NCBI GenBank assembly: GCA_023428065.1
Contig: JAEYZI010000001.1
Coordinates: 1-29,952 of the forward strand
Direction: 5' to 3'
Source: Actinomycetes bacterium
Lineage (GTDB): Bacteria > Actinomycetota > Actinomycetes > Actinomycetales > Microbacteriaceae
DNA length: 29,952 bases
The notes beneath the pieces were generated by a model, which was not told the DNA's origin, did no database searches, and worked only from the letters and a program-made list of their open reading frames with translations. Each line of letters begins with the position of its first letter. The stretch's first letter is position 1. The position numbers were made by a program, and so were the translations under genes. Positions 15,531 through 23,820 of the stretch are shown piece by piece.

Positions 15531-16268
15531 TCATACGCGGCGGCCTTCGAGCAGCCCCGCGGCCGCATCGTGGTCGGCGATCACGGTGACGTCGGCGTGC
15601 AGCTGGAGGGCGGATGCCGGGCATGCCGGATCGACGGGACCGTGCAGCGCCCGCGCGAGCGAGCCCGCCTTCGCGGCTCCGCGGGCGACGAGCAGGATGC
15701 GGCGCGCGTCGAGGATCGTGCCGATGCCCTGCGAGAGGGCCGCGGGCGGGGTGTCGGTGAGCGCGGTGAGCTGCGCGCGGTTCGCCTCCCGGGTCGAGGA
15801 CTCGAGGGCGACGACGCGCGTGCGACTCGCGAGGTCGGTGCCCGGCTCGTTGAAGGCGATGTGGCCGTTGCGCCCGATGCCGAGCACCTGCAGGTCGACG
15901 CCGCGCGCGAGCACGCCCTCGTAGCGCGCGCATTCCTGCGCGGCATCGGGGGCGTCGCCGCGCAGGAAGTCGCATCGCTCGGGCGGGATCCCGAGGGGCT
16001 CGCCGACCTCCCGACGCAACTGGCGTGCGTAGGAGTCGGGATGGTCGGGCGCGAGGCCGAGGTACTCGTCGAGGGCGACGGCCCGCACGCGCGACAGGTC
16101 GAGCGCGCGGGTGCCCGCCCGTCGCGCGAGCTCTGCGTACAGCGGCGCCGGGGTCGCACCTGTCGCGAAGCCGAGCGTCGCGTCCGGGCGCTCCGCGACG
16201 ACCGCCGCGACCACGTCCGCCGCCTCCTCGGCGAGCTCGTCGCCCTCGCCGACGACGAGGCGGATCAC
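15531..16268 (-). CDS. nagB: Glucosamine-6-phosphate deaminase
   Basis: A 245-residue NagB that converts glucosamine-6-phosphate to fructose-6-phosphate and ammonia, feeding amino sugars into glycolysis. Family motifs are FATGATPAPLYAEL (phosphate loop), VALDEYLGL (catalytic Asp/Glu region), LGIGRNGHIAFNEPG (catalytic His) and VARGAAKA. Length is close to Bacillus-type NagB. The GTG start at 16268 overlaps the previous stop as GTGA. It is the last gene of the amino-sugar operon; the sigma factor cassette starts 57 bases further on, and read-through into it is possible. Confidence 0.95.
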   Translation of the reverse strand: MIRLVVGEGDELAEEAADVVAAVVAERPDATLGFATGATPAPLYAELARRAGTRALDLSRVRAVALDEYLGLAPDHPDSYARQLRREVGEPLGIPPERCDFLRGDAPDAAQECARYEGVLARGVDLQVLGIGRNGHIAFNEPGTDLASRTRVVALESSTREANRAQLTALTDTPPAALSQGIGTILDARRILLVARGAAKAGSLARALHGPVDPACPASALQLHADVTVIADHDAAAGLLEGRRV

Positions 16269-17014
16269 GGCTCGATCGTCCCGATGCGGTCGGCGTGCAT
16301 GGCCTCGATGCCGGCGTTGCGTCCGTCGCCGTCGGGCATGTTCATCGAGCGGTACACCGGCGGCACGAGGCCCTCCGCGAGGTAGCGGCGCGCGATGCCC
16401 TCCGTGAGCATCTGGACGACCACGACACCCAGCAGGTTCGAGACGGCGCCGACCGACACGGTGTCGTCGAGCGGCAGGGTCGCGTCGCCCGCGGGGCCGA
16501 GGTTGTCGATGACGATGTCGGCGAGCTCGAAGAGCCGCTTGCCCGACGGATGACGCGACGCGACCTGCGTCGAGTGCGCCATCGAGGTGAGCGCGACCAC
16601 CGGCACCCCCTCGGTCCGCGCGATCGACGCGAACTCGACCGTGATGCCGTTGATGCCCGAGTTCGAGGCGACCATGACGACGTCCTTCTCGGCATCGATG
16701 CGCGTGAGGTCCCACAGGCGGCGCGCGAAGCCGGGGTCCCGTTCGAGCAGCGGGTCCGAGACCTCCGAGAACGGCAGGCCGCCGCGCGTCGCGAGGTCCT
16801 GCATGCGGATGAGGTTGATGGGGCGCAAGCCGCCAGCCCGGCCAGCCATCTCGTGCATGGGGAGGCGCGCGTGGCCCGTCGCGAACGCCTGCAGGATGCC
16901 GCCGTCGATCATGCGCGGGGCGATCAGGTCGACGGCGGCCGTGATGGCCGCCTCCTGCGTGCTCGCGAGGCGCGTGATGTGGTCGGTCGCGATCTGGGGG
17001 TAGGTGTAGGTCAC
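16265..17014 (-). CDS. SIS-domain phosphosugar-binding protein (UPF0309-like)
   Basis: A 249-residue single SIS-domain protein of the UPF0309 type. The N-terminal helix region with LQAFATGHARLPMHEMAGRAGGLRP is here split as motifs LQAFATGH and MAGRAGG. The sugar-phosphate binding loop is VVMVASNSGINGITVEFA, followed by VALTSMAHSTQVASRHPSGK. SIS domains isomerise or sense phosphosugars. Here it lies between the ceramidase-like protein and NagB with 4-base overlaps on both sides (GTGA), so it should work on an amino-sugar phosphate intermediate. No MurQ-type etherase signature was seen. The exact reaction is unknown. Confidence 0.85.
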   Translation of the reverse strand: MTYTYPQIATDHITRLASTQEAAITAAVDLIAPRMIDGGILQAFATGHARLPMHEMAGRAGGLRPINLIRMQDLATRGGLPFSEVSDPLLERDPGFARRLWDLTRIDAEKDVVMVASNSGINGITVEFASIARTEGVPVVALTSMAHSTQVASRHPSGKRLFELADIVIDNLGPAGDATLPLDDTVSVGAVSNLLGVVVVQMLTEGIARRYLAEGLVPPVYRSMNMPDGDGRNAGIEAMHADRIGTIEP

Positions 17015-18291
17015 GGGAGCTCCAATACGGGGTGGATGTGGTCGAGCACGGAGAGCGCGAAACGCAGCTGCGCACGCGCGCGGGGTTCTGCCTCGGGTGA
17101 CACCCGGGCCGTGCGGGCCTCGTAGGTGTCGTCCGCGAAGGCCGACGCGTCGGGGAGGTACCCCTGGTAGGGGCCCGCGCATCCGACGACACGCAGAGGT
17201 CCCACCTCGCCGCCGAGGGCCGCGGCGGTGGAGGAGAAGACCTCGAAGGGCAGGGCGGCCCACGTGACGTGGCCGAGGCGCACGAGCCGTGCGGTGACCT
17301 CGACGGGATCGGCGACGGGCGCCTCCGCGACGGCCAGCTCGATGCGCGCCCCGTCGACGACCGACTGCAGCAGGGCCGCATCCTCGTCCGCCGCGTGGGC
17401 GCGGCGCCCCTCCGCCTCGGCGAGCCGCGCGCGCGCCGCCTGCGGATCGCGGTGCGCGGCGGGCAGGGAGAGGGCCACGTCGTGCACCGTGAGCACGGGC
17501 TCGACGGAGGCGCTTTCGGGCAGCGCCGCGAGGACGGCGTCGGCGACGAGCGCGCCGAGACGCTCGGCCTCGGCGGGGGTCGCGGCGGTGCGGGTGAACC
17601 GTGTGGACAGGTCGCCGCTCGCGCCGTTGAGGAAGGCCACCACCGCGCCCGGGTGCCTCCTGCGCAGTTCACGGCGGAGCCCGCCGGGCCAGTCGGCGGA
17701 CCACGCGAGGTTGTCGGGCCCGAGCACGGTCGCATGACACGGGACGTCGACGAGGACCGCGGTGACGCGGTCGCCTGCGGTCACGACGAGCGCGCCGACC
17801 GTGATGTCGACGGCCGCGTCGAGGTAGGCGCGGCGGCTCGCGAGCCCGTGCACGGTCGGCATGCACCAGCGCGCCTGGGCGGGCTCGCGCGTGTTCCAGG
17901 CGTCGGCGACCGCGCCCTCGAGACGGTCGAGCAGTTCGGCGACCGCACCCTCGTCGAGCTCGTCGCCGTGCCCCGGCGCGAAGGGACCGAGCCAGTGGGC
18001 GGGCGCGCTGTGCGTGTGCGACGCGGCGAACACGACCGGCACCTCGCGCCCCGCGACGCGCTCGACGATGCGCGACGCCTCCGTGGCGAGCCGCTCGCTC
18101 ACCGCGACCGCGTCGAGCGCGATCCAGGCCACCGCCCTCTCACCGACGTCGAGGACGACGACCGCCACCTCGAGCTCGTCGAGGGTCGAGGTGGCCACGG
18201 CGCCTCCGCGGGCGATGTAGCCCGCGAGGGGGCCCGGCTGAGAGGGCGTCACGACCGCTCGTGCGGCGCCGACGCGGAGACCTGCCGTCAT
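17011..18291 (-). CDS. Ceramidase-family amidase, cytoplasmic short form
   Basis: A 426-residue protein related to the catalytic domain of neutral/alkaline ceramidases, zinc amidases that split N-acyl bonds. Likely zinc and catalytic residues can be matched: ASHTHSAP (His92/His94), VDVPCHATVLG (His186), FLNGASGDLS (Ser225 as nucleophile candidate), LPFEVFS (Glu) and GPYQGYLP (Tyr). Known bacterial ceramidases are secreted and longer; this one has no signal peptide and no C-terminal domain. It sits inside an operon for amino-sugar use that lacks a nagA gene, so it could act on an N-acyl amino sugar phosphate rather than ceramide. That is inference. 4-base overlaps tie it to nanE and the SIS gene. 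Confidence 0.85.
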   Translation of the reverse strand: MTAGLRVGAARAVVTPSQPGPLAGYIARGGAVATSTLDELEVAVVVLDVGERAVAWIALDAVAVSERLATEASRIVERVAGREVPVVFAASHTHSAPAHWLGPFAPGHGDELDEGAVAELLDRLEGAVADAWNTREPAQARWCMPTVHGLASRRAYLDAAVDITVGALVVTAGDRVTAVLVDVPCHATVLGPDNLAWSADWPGGLRRELRRRHPGAVVAFLNGASGDLSTRFTRTAATPAEAERLGALVADAVLAALPESASVEPVLTVHDVALSLPAAHRDPQAARARLAEAEGRRAHAADEDAALLQSVVDGARIELAVAEAPVADPVEVTARLVRLGHVTWAALPFEVFSSTAAALGGEVGPLRVVGCAGPYQGYLPDASAFADDTYEARTARVSPEAEPRARAQLRFALSVLDHIHPVLELP

Positions 18292-18974
18292 CGTCCCTCG
18301 GTGGGTCGGAGCGCGTCGCGCAGGTACGCCGTCTGCGCGAGCGGGTTCGTGACGGCCGTTCCCACGACGACGGCGTGCGCTCCCGCGTCGACCGCGGCCG
18401 CCACATCCGCGCGCGTTCGGATGCGCCCTTCGGCGACCACCGGGATGTCGACACGCGCCACGAGCGCCGCGATGAGGTCGATATCGGGCTCGACGGGCAC
18501 GCGTGCCCCGGTGTAGCCCGAGAGGGTCGTCGCGACCGCGTCGGCGCCGGCCGAGGCCGCGGCGAGACCCGACTCGAGGGTGTCGACGTCGGCCATGATC
18601 GCGACGTCGGACTCCGCACGGATGCGGGCGACCTCGTCCGCGAAGGTCCGTCCGTTGGGGCGCGCGCGCAGGGTTCCGTCGATCGCGACGATGCGGGCGC
18701 CGGCCGATGCGAGGCGCAGGGCGGTCTCCGCGTCGGGAGTGATGAACACGCCCTCGCCGCCCACCTTGTCGATGCCGATGATCGGCAACGAGACCGCCGC
18801 TGCGATCGCCGCGACGTCGTCGACGCCGTTCGCCCGGATGCCCGCCGCACCGCCCATCTCGGCCGCGCGCGCCATGAGGGCCATGACGGTGCTGTCGCGC
18901 AGGGGGTTCGGCTCATACGCCTGGCAGGAGATCACGAGGGAGGAGGCGGGGATGAGGGAGCTGAAGCGGTTCAT
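18288..18974 (-). CDS. nanE: N-acetylmannosamine-6-phosphate 2-epimerase
   Basis: A 228-residue TIM-barrel epimerase that converts ManNAc-6-P to GlcNAc-6-P. The family signature starts with VISCQAYEPNPLRDSTVMALMA, seen as motifs VISCQA and PLRDSTVM, followed by GIRANGVDDVAAI, PIIGIDKVG, FITPDAETA, VAIDGTLRARPNG, IMADVDTLE, TTLSGYTG and the phosphate-binding VVAEGRIRTRADV and HAVVVGTAVTNP. Catalytic Lys is probably in GIDKVG. The ATG at 18974 overlaps the kinase stop as ATGA, and its own stop overlaps the ceramidase-like start. No nanA (sialate lyase) is in the window, so the source of ManNAc-6-P is unclear. Confidence 0.95.
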   Translation of the reverse strand: MNRFSSLIPASSLVISCQAYEPNPLRDSTVMALMARAAEMGGAAGIRANGVDDVAAIAAAVSLPIIGIDKVGGEGVFITPDAETALRLASAGARIVAIDGTLRARPNGRTFADEVARIRAESDVAIMADVDTLESGLAAASAGADAVATTLSGYTGARVPVEPDIDLIAALVARVDIPVVAEGRIRTRADVAAAVDAGAHAVVVGTAVTNPLAQTAYLRDALRPTEGR

Positions 18975-19909
18975 GCGGAGGTGCTTTCGGGTCGCGTGAT
19001 GAGCTCGACGAGGCCTCGGTAGATGCCGAGACCGTCGGAGGCGAGGAGAGAGGAGCCGTCGAGCGGGCTGCCCGCGGAGGCGACGACCTCGAGATGGGGC
19101 GCGCGGGCGTCGAGTGCGGCGAGGAACTCGCTCTCGAGGAGCGAACCCGGCGCGATGAGGCGCCCGGTGACGGCGACGCGGGACAGCCCGGGGAGCGCCT
19201 CGGCGGCGGTCGCGCAGGCGAGCGCGATCTCCGCGGCCGCGTCCCGCACGATGCCGGCGGCGACCGCGTCGTGCTCGGCGGCGTCGACGACCTGCGGTGC
19301 GAAGCGCGCGACGCGGTCGATGCGGTCCACCTGCTGATACAGCTTCCACGTCGCGTCGCGGGGTCCCGCGCCGAACACCTCGTGCACGCGTGCGACGAGC
19401 ACGGTGGGTGCTCCGCGTCCGTCCTCGCTCCGCAGCGCGGCTTCGAGCGCCGCCCGGCCGATCGCGAACGCGCTGCCCGCGTCGCCGAAGAGGAAGCCCC
19501 ATCCGTCGATCCGGTGCCCGCGGCCGGCGGAGTCGACGGCGAGGGTCACGCATCCCGTGCCGACGGCGACGACGACGCCCGGGCCGCCGAGCGCCCCCGC
19601 GTGGGCCGTGACCTCGTCGGGGGCGAGCACGACCTCGCGCACGGGGTGCTCGGCGAGGAGGGTGCGCGCGAGCCGCTCGCGCGAGGGGCCGTCGATCGGC
19701 AGTCCCGTGTGGCCGATCACGAGTCGGTCGATCGCGTCCGGCATCTCCGGAACGGCGGCGAGCACCGAGGCCACGTTCGCCGCCACCGCTGCGAACCCGT
19801 CGTCGCTCTGAGTGAATCCCGCGACGGCGACGTCCTCCGCGGCCCAGGAGGCGCGGGCGCGCGTCGTGGACTGCCCGCCGTCGACGGCGATCCAGCTCGC
19901 CCCCGTCAC
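18971..19909 (-). CDS. BadF/BadG-family sugar kinase (probable N-acetylhexosamine kinase)
   Basis: A 312-residue ASKHA-fold kinase. The ATP phosphate-1 loop is AVDGGQSTTRA, phosphate-2 is VVAVGTGCVTLAVD, and GWGFLFGDAGSAFAIGRAAL matches the N-acetylglucosamine kinase group of the BadF/BadG family. It should phosphorylate the imported amino sugar (GlcNAc or ManNAc) at O6. The choice between them is not readable; the neighbour NanE argues that a ManNAc-derived substrate is at least possible. GTG at 19909 overlaps the permease stop by 4 bases (GTGA). Confidence 0.88.
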   Translation of the reverse strand: MTGASWIAVDGGQSTTRARASWAAEDVAVAGFTQSDDGFAAVAANVASVLAAVPEMPDAIDRLVIGHTGLPIDGPSRERLARTLLAEHPVREVVLAPDEVTAHAGALGGPGVVVAVGTGCVTLAVDSAGRGHRIDGWGFLFGDAGSAFAIGRAALEAALRSEDGRGAPTVLVARVHEVFGAGPRDATWKLYQQVDRIDRVARFAPQVVDAAEHDAVAAGIVRDAAAEIALACATAAEALPGLSRVAVTGRLIAPGSLLESEFLAALDARAPHLEVVASAGSPLDGSSLLASDGLGIYRGLVELITRPESTSA

Positions 19910-20736
19910 TTGATGCCCGCGTTCATGGCGATGCCCTCGACGAACTTCTTCTGCAGCAGGAGGAAGAGCGCGATCGTCGGCAGCACGGCGAGCAGCGCCG
20001 CCATGAGGATGATCGGGATGCCGGTGTCGCCGAGCTGGTTGCTCTGCATGGCGGCGAGGCCCACCGGGAGGGTGCGGTAATCGTCGTCCGACGCCACGAG
20101 CAGCGGCCACAGGTGGCTGTCCCAGTTCGTCATGAAGATGAACAGCGCGAGAGCGCTTATGGTGCCGCTCACCGAGGGCACGATGACCGACAGGAGGATG
20201 CGCAGCGGTCCCGCCCCGTCGAGGCGCGCGGCCTCGAGCAGTTCGTCGGGCACCGAGTCGATCGCCTGCTTCATGAGGAAGATGCCGAACGCGCTCGTCG
20301 CGGCGGGCACGATGAGGCCCGCGAAGCTGTCGGTCCATCCGAGGTCGAACACGAGCTTGTAGAGGGGCACGTAGAGCACCTCGAGCGGGATCATGAGCGT
20401 CGCGATGACGAGGATGAACCCCGCGTTGCGGCCCGGGTAGTGGAACTTGCTGAAGCTGTAGCCCGCGGCCGTGCACGTGATGACGTTGAGGATCGTGACC
20501 GAGACACCCACGACGGTGCTGTTGAGGAAGTACGTGTCGAAGTTGCCGCTCTGGAACACCATCGCGATGTTGTCCCAGCGCCACTGGGCGGGCCACCAGC
20601 TCGCGCCCGCTCCGATCTTCTCGCCGGGCGCCTTGAACGCGGTGAGCACGGCGTAGACGAGCACGCTGAAGATCGCGAGCCCGCCGGCGGCGGCGACCAC
20701 GAGGCCGATCGATGAGGCGATGCGCTCTCGTTTCAC
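19906..20736 (-). CDS. Sugar ABC transporter permease (MalG-type)
   Basis: A 276-residue CUT1-family permease with about six membrane segments. The EAA loop that contacts the ATPase is present (LLEAARLDGAGPLRILLSVI). The C-terminus LLLQKKFVEGIAMNAGIK is typical of MalG-like permeases. GTG at 20736 follows the first permease stop by 2 bases. No ATP-binding gene is in the operon, so it probably uses a shared MsiK-type ATPase, which is common in actinobacteria. Confidence 0.93.
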   Translation of the reverse strand: MKRERIASSIGLVVAAAGGLAIFSVLVYAVLTAFKAPGEKIGAGASWWPAQWRWDNIAMVFQSGNFDTYFLNSTVVGVSVTILNVITCTAAGYSFSKFHYPGRNAGFILVIATLMIPLEVLYVPLYKLVFDLGWTDSFAGLIVPAATSAFGIFLMKQAIDSVPDELLEAARLDGAGPLRILLSVIVPSVSGTISALALFIFMTNWDSHLWPLLVASDDDYRTLPVGLAAMQSNQLGDTGIPIILMAALLAVLPTIALFLLLQKKFVEGIAMNAGIK

Positions 20737-20738
20737 GG

Positions 20739-21635
20739 TCAGTCCTTCCGGCGCAGTGCGCGGATCTGCACGAGGGCGATCGCGAGCAGTGCGATGAACA
20801 TGATGACGGCGACCGCGGATGCGCGGCCCATGCGGGCGCTCTCGAACGCGGTCTTGTAGACGAACAGGTTGATGACCTCGGTGCCGAACGCGCCGTTCGT
20901 GAGCACCTTCTGCGGGCTGAACGCCTGCACGCCGCGCAGCACCGCCATGATGACGCACACGAGCGTGATGGGCCGCAGCAGGGGGAGGGTCACGCTCCAG
21001 AAGCGCCGGATGGCGCCCGCCCCGTCGAGGCGAGCCGCCTCGTAGACGTCCTGGGGGAGCGAGGCCATGCCCGCGAGGAAGAGGATGAGGAAGAAGCCCG
21101 TCTCCTTCCACACGCTCATGATGACGAGAGCCCAGCGCGCGTAGCTCGAGCTCGTGAGCCACTGGAGGTCGAGGCCGAGCACCTGGTTGAGCATCCCGTC
21201 CGGGTGCAGCACGACGCGCCACACGATCGCGGCGGCGACCCAGCTCGTCGCGAGCGGGAGGAACCAGAGCAGGCGCACGATGCCCGCGCCGAAGAGCTTC
21301 TGCGAGAGCACCTGGGCGAGCATGAGGGCGAGCAGCAGGGCCGTGCCGTACGTGCCGATCGCGTAGAAGAGGGTCTGGCCGACCGAGTCGAGGAAGCGGG
21401 GGTCGCTCGAGAGGTAGGCGAAGTTCTTGAGGCCCACGAACTCGGGGGCGGAGGTGAGGCTGTAGTCGAAGAACGCGAGGGCGAAGACCTGGATCGCCGG
21501 GTAGATGGCGAACACCGCGAAGAGGGCGAGCGCCGGCACCGCGAAGAGGAACCCCGCGAGGGAGGTACGGCGGGAGAGGGACCGTGTCCTCCGGGCGGGA
21601 CGCCCGGAGGACACGGTCATGGTGCGAGAAGTCAC
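20739..21635 (-). CDS. Sugar ABC transporter permease (MalF/UgpA-type)
   Basis: A 298-residue CUT1 permease. A basic N-terminus (RPARRTRSLSRR) precedes the first hydrophobic segment AGFLFAVPALALFAVFAIYP. About six segments and the EAA loop (VYEAARLDGAGAIRRFWSVT) follow. GTG 21635 lies one base after the binding-protein stop and has AGGG about 7 bases upstream. ATG 21620 is an alternative start. Bases 21581-21617, immediately after that ATG, form a perfect 17-bp stem with a 3-base loop inside the coding region, which may limit translation of the permease compared with the binding protein. Confidence 0.93.
   Translation of the reverse strand: MTSRTMTVSSGRPARRTRSLSRRTSLAGFLFAVPALALFAVFAIYPAIQVFALAFFDYSLTSAPEFVGLKNFAYLSSDPRFLDSVGQTLFYAIGTYGTALLLALMLAQVLSQKLFGAGIVRLLWFLPLATSWVAAAIVWRVVLHPDGMLNQVLGLDLQWLTSSSYARWALVIMSVWKETGFFLILFLAGMASLPQDVYEAARLDGAGAIRRFWSVTLPLLRPITLVCVIMAVLRGVQAFSPQKVLTNGAFGTEVINLFVYKTAFESARMGRASAVAVIMFIALLAIALVQIRALRRKD
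21581..21617 (-). other. Perfect 17-bp hairpin at the 5' end of the first permease gene
   Basis: The arms ACCGTGTCCTCCGGGCG (21581-21597) and its exact complement (21601-21617) flank three bases. In the transcript the stem starts directly after the ATG at 21620 and about 20 bases after the binding-protein stop. A GC-rich stem of this length at a binding-protein/permease junction resembles mRNA elements that stabilise the upstream message or reduce downstream translation. Confidence 0.8.
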
Positions 21636-21636
21636 G

Positions 21637-22920
21637 TCAGCCCTGGAGGATCCGGGTGACCGCCTCGGAGGCCTCCGCCGCGGCGGCGTCGACGGACTTG
21701 CCGTCGAAGACCACGTCGTTGACCATCTTCTGCATGACGTCCTGCACCTCCGCGTAGTGCGGGGTCACCTGGTCGAACCGGCCGACCGAGTACGCCTCGG
21801 CCCACACGTCGATGAACGGGATCTCCTGCGCGGCGGGGGTGGACTCCCAGCCCACGACGGGCTGCACGAAGTCCGTGCCCTCGAGGAACTCGGTCGGGTG
21901 CTCGCTGAGGAACTGGATGAAGCGCCAGGCCTCGGCCTGCTGCTTGCTGGCCTTGTTGACGGCGAGGTAGTAGGCGTACACGCGCGAGGTGGGCTCGCTC
22001 GGGTTCACCTGGGGGAGCGGCACGACCTGCAGGTTCGCGTAGGTCTCGGGGTTGGTCTCCGAGATCTGCTGCATCGCCCACGGGTAGACGATCGCCATCG
22101 ACTGCGTTCCGGTCGCGAGGTCCTGGAACGGCGTCGTGGCCTCGCGGCTCGTCGCGTTCGGGTCGGCCGCGGCGGCGGGGCCCGTGGCGAGGTCGGCCCA
22201 CGTCTGGAGCGCGGCGATCGACTCGGGCGAGTCGAGCGCGCCCTCCTCGCCCTCGGCGATGACGCCTCCGGTCTGGTGCAGCAGCGTCTGGTACTGCTGT
22301 GCGTACCAGAGCGAGTGCAGGTAGAGGAAGCTGAACGCCTGCGGGTGGCCCGCCGCGGCCAGCTTGCCGGCGACGGCGCTCACGTCATCCCACGTCTCGA
22401 GCGGCGTGGTGGCCGGGTCGAGGCCCGCGTCGGCGAAGTGCGCCGTGTTGATCGCGAGCGCCGAGCCGTTGAACTCGCTCGGCAGACCGTAGATCGTGCC
22501 GTCCTCGCCGGACGCACCCGCGAGGGCCCCGTCGACGTAGCGGGCGGCGACCTCGTCGGCGTCGGCGGCGCCGAGCGCCTCCGGGTCGATCGGCGCGAGC
22601 AGGCCCTTGGGGAGGTACTCGCCCCGAATCGCGGCATCGTCCATGTTGATGATGTCGGGACCCGAGCCGTTGCTGAGCGAGGTCAGCATCTTCGTGTTGA
22701 AGTCGCCGTTGGGGATCGTCTGGTAGTCGATCGTGATGTTCGGGTTGGCGTCCTCGTACTCGGCGATGAGCTCCTCGAACACCTCGATCATCGGCGGATG
22801 CGTGTGCGTCCAGAACGAGATCGTGATCTTCTCGTCGCCCGGCGCCGACGCGGAACACGCGACGAGCGAGGCTGCTGTGGCCGCTGCGGCGGCGACCGCG
22901 AGGACCTTCGTCTTTCTCAT
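21637..22920 (-). CDS. Sugar-binding lipoprotein of ABC transporter (family 1)
   Basis: A 427-residue extracellular solute-binding protein. The signal peptide MRKTKVLAVAAAAATAASL ends in a lipobox LVAC with lipidated Cys22. The mature part has the family pattern ITISFWTHTHPPMIEVFEELIAEYE (motifs ISFWTH and MIEVFEEL), MLTSLSNGSGPDIINMDD and VYGLP-like IYGLPSEF. It captures the sugar and delivers it to the two permeases. AAGGAG about 6 bases before the ATG at 22920 is the strongest ribosome site of the operon, in line with high expression of a binding protein. It follows the repressor gene by 37 bases. Confidence 0.95.
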   Translation of the reverse strand: MRKTKVLAVAAAAATAASLVACSASAPGDEKITISFWTHTHPPMIEVFEELIAEYEDANPNITIDYQTIPNGDFNTKMLTSLSNGSGPDIINMDDAAIRGEYLPKGLLAPIDPEALGAADADEVAARYVDGALAGASGEDGTIYGLPSEFNGSALAINTAHFADAGLDPATTPLETWDDVSAVAGKLAAAGHPQAFSFLYLHSLWYAQQYQTLLHQTGGVIAEGEEGALDSPESIAALQTWADLATGPAAAADPNATSREATTPFQDLATGTQSMAIVYPWAMQQISETNPETYANLQVVPLPQVNPSEPTSRVYAYYLAVNKASKQQAEAWRFIQFLSEHPTEFLEGTDFVQPVVGWESTPAAQEIPFIDVWAEAYSVGRFDQVTPHYAEVQDVMQKMVNDVVFDGKSVDAAAAEASEAVTRILQG

Positions 22921-22957
22921 TGATTCTCCTTGGTTGGTGATGCGAGGGGTCGAGGGG

Positions 22958-23671
22958 TCAGGACGGCGAGGGGCCCGAGAGCTCGGCGCGGAGGCTGTAG
23001 CGGTCGCCGCGGTAGTAGGAGCGACCGAGTTCGATGACGGAGCCGGCGCGGTCGGCGCTCTCGACGATGAGCTGCACGCAGGGCTGGCGCTCGTCGATCC
23101 CCAGCAGCTCCACGACATCCGCGGGCGGCAGCACGGCGTGGATGTCGAGCGTCGCGCGGTCGATGACGATGCCCCAGCGGTCGCTCAGCAGCTGGTACCA
23201 GCTCGTCTCGAGGTCCTCGCGGCGGAGCCCGGGGACCCGCTTGGCCGGGATCGTGGTGGTCTCGACGGCGAGGGGGAGCCCGTCGGCGAGCCGAAGCCGC
23301 GTGAACTCGTAGACGGGCTCGCCGGTCGGCACGCGCAGGCGGTGCGCGGCGAGGCGGTCGGCGCGGCGCGCGTCGAACGAGATCATCCGGGTCTCGGGGG
23401 TGAGGCCGCGGCGCCGCATGTCCTCGCTGAACGAGGTCATGGCGATCCGACGCGTCATGCGGCTGCGGCTCACGTAGGTGCCGGCGCCGGGGCGGCGCTC
23501 GAGGCTGCCGGCGAGGACGAGCTCGTCGACGGCCCGGCGGAGGGTCATGCGCGAGACGCCGAAGGTCTCGGCGAGTACGCGTTCGGGCGGGAGGGCGTCG
23601 CCTTCGCTCAGCTGAGCGAGCACGTGCTTGAGCTGCTCACGGGCGTGTGCGGCTCGCGGTGGTAGCGCCAT
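22958..23671 (-). CDS. GntR/UTRA (HutC) transcription factor, probable amino-sugar repressor
   Basis: A 237-residue regulator. The winged helix (about 10-75) has LPPERVLAETFGVSRMTLRRAVDEL, seen as ERVLAETFGVSRMTLRRA, then GSLERRPGAGTYV (wing). The UTRA ligand domain (about 90-235) has FSEDMRRRGLTPETR and YQLLSDRWGI. This is the DasR/NagR architecture, whose ligand is glucosamine-6-P or GlcNAc-6-P. It is the first gene of the operon it probably represses. ATG 23671 is chosen over an upstream start because GAGGAGG lies about 6 bases before it. A DasR-like palindrome lies 68 bases upstream. Confidence 0.92.
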   Translation of the reverse strand: MALPPRAAHAREQLKHVLAQLSEGDALPPERVLAETFGVSRMTLRRAVDELVLAGSLERRPGAGTYVSRSRMTRRIAMTSFSEDMRRRGLTPETRMISFDARRADRLAAHRLRVPTGEPVYEFTRLRLADGLPLAVETTTIPAKRVPGLRREDLETSWYQLLSDRWGIVIDRATLDIHAVLPPADVVELLGIDERQPCVQLIVESADRAGSVIELGRSYYRGDRYSLRAELSGPSPS

Positions 23672-23738
23672 GCTCGACCTCCTCTCGGGTGCCATCAAGT
23701 AAGCACACCGCGAGAGGCGGATGCCACTTCCCGCATGG

Positions 23739-23756
23739 AATTGGTTTAGACCAATT
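23739..23756. promoter_or_regulatory. DasR/NagR-like operator AATTGGTTTAGACCAATT
   Basis: The arms AATTGGT and ACCAATT are perfect complements around TTAG. It is one base (plus flanks) away from the DasR/NagR core TGGTCTAGACCA known from actinobacteria and Bacillus. It lies 68 bases upstream of the GntR repressor ATG, where autoregulation of the amino-sugar operon would be expected. Confidence 0.65.
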
Positions 23757-23793
23757 TCAGGAGGGAAGGGTACCTTTCTCGCCCTGACCAGGG

Positions 23794-23799
23794 TTTATA
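23794..23799 (-). promoter_or_regulatory. Possible -10 box (TATAAA) of the amino-sugar operon
   Basis: On the minus strand TATAAA stands out in a GC-rich region, between the two palindromes (23821-23836 upstream, 23739-23756 downstream). No convincing -35 is visible at the usual distance. A regulator binding either palindrome would be placed to block or bend this promoter. Confidence 0.3.
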
Positions 23800-23820
23800 A
23801 CGAGCGGGTTTCGTGGCAGC

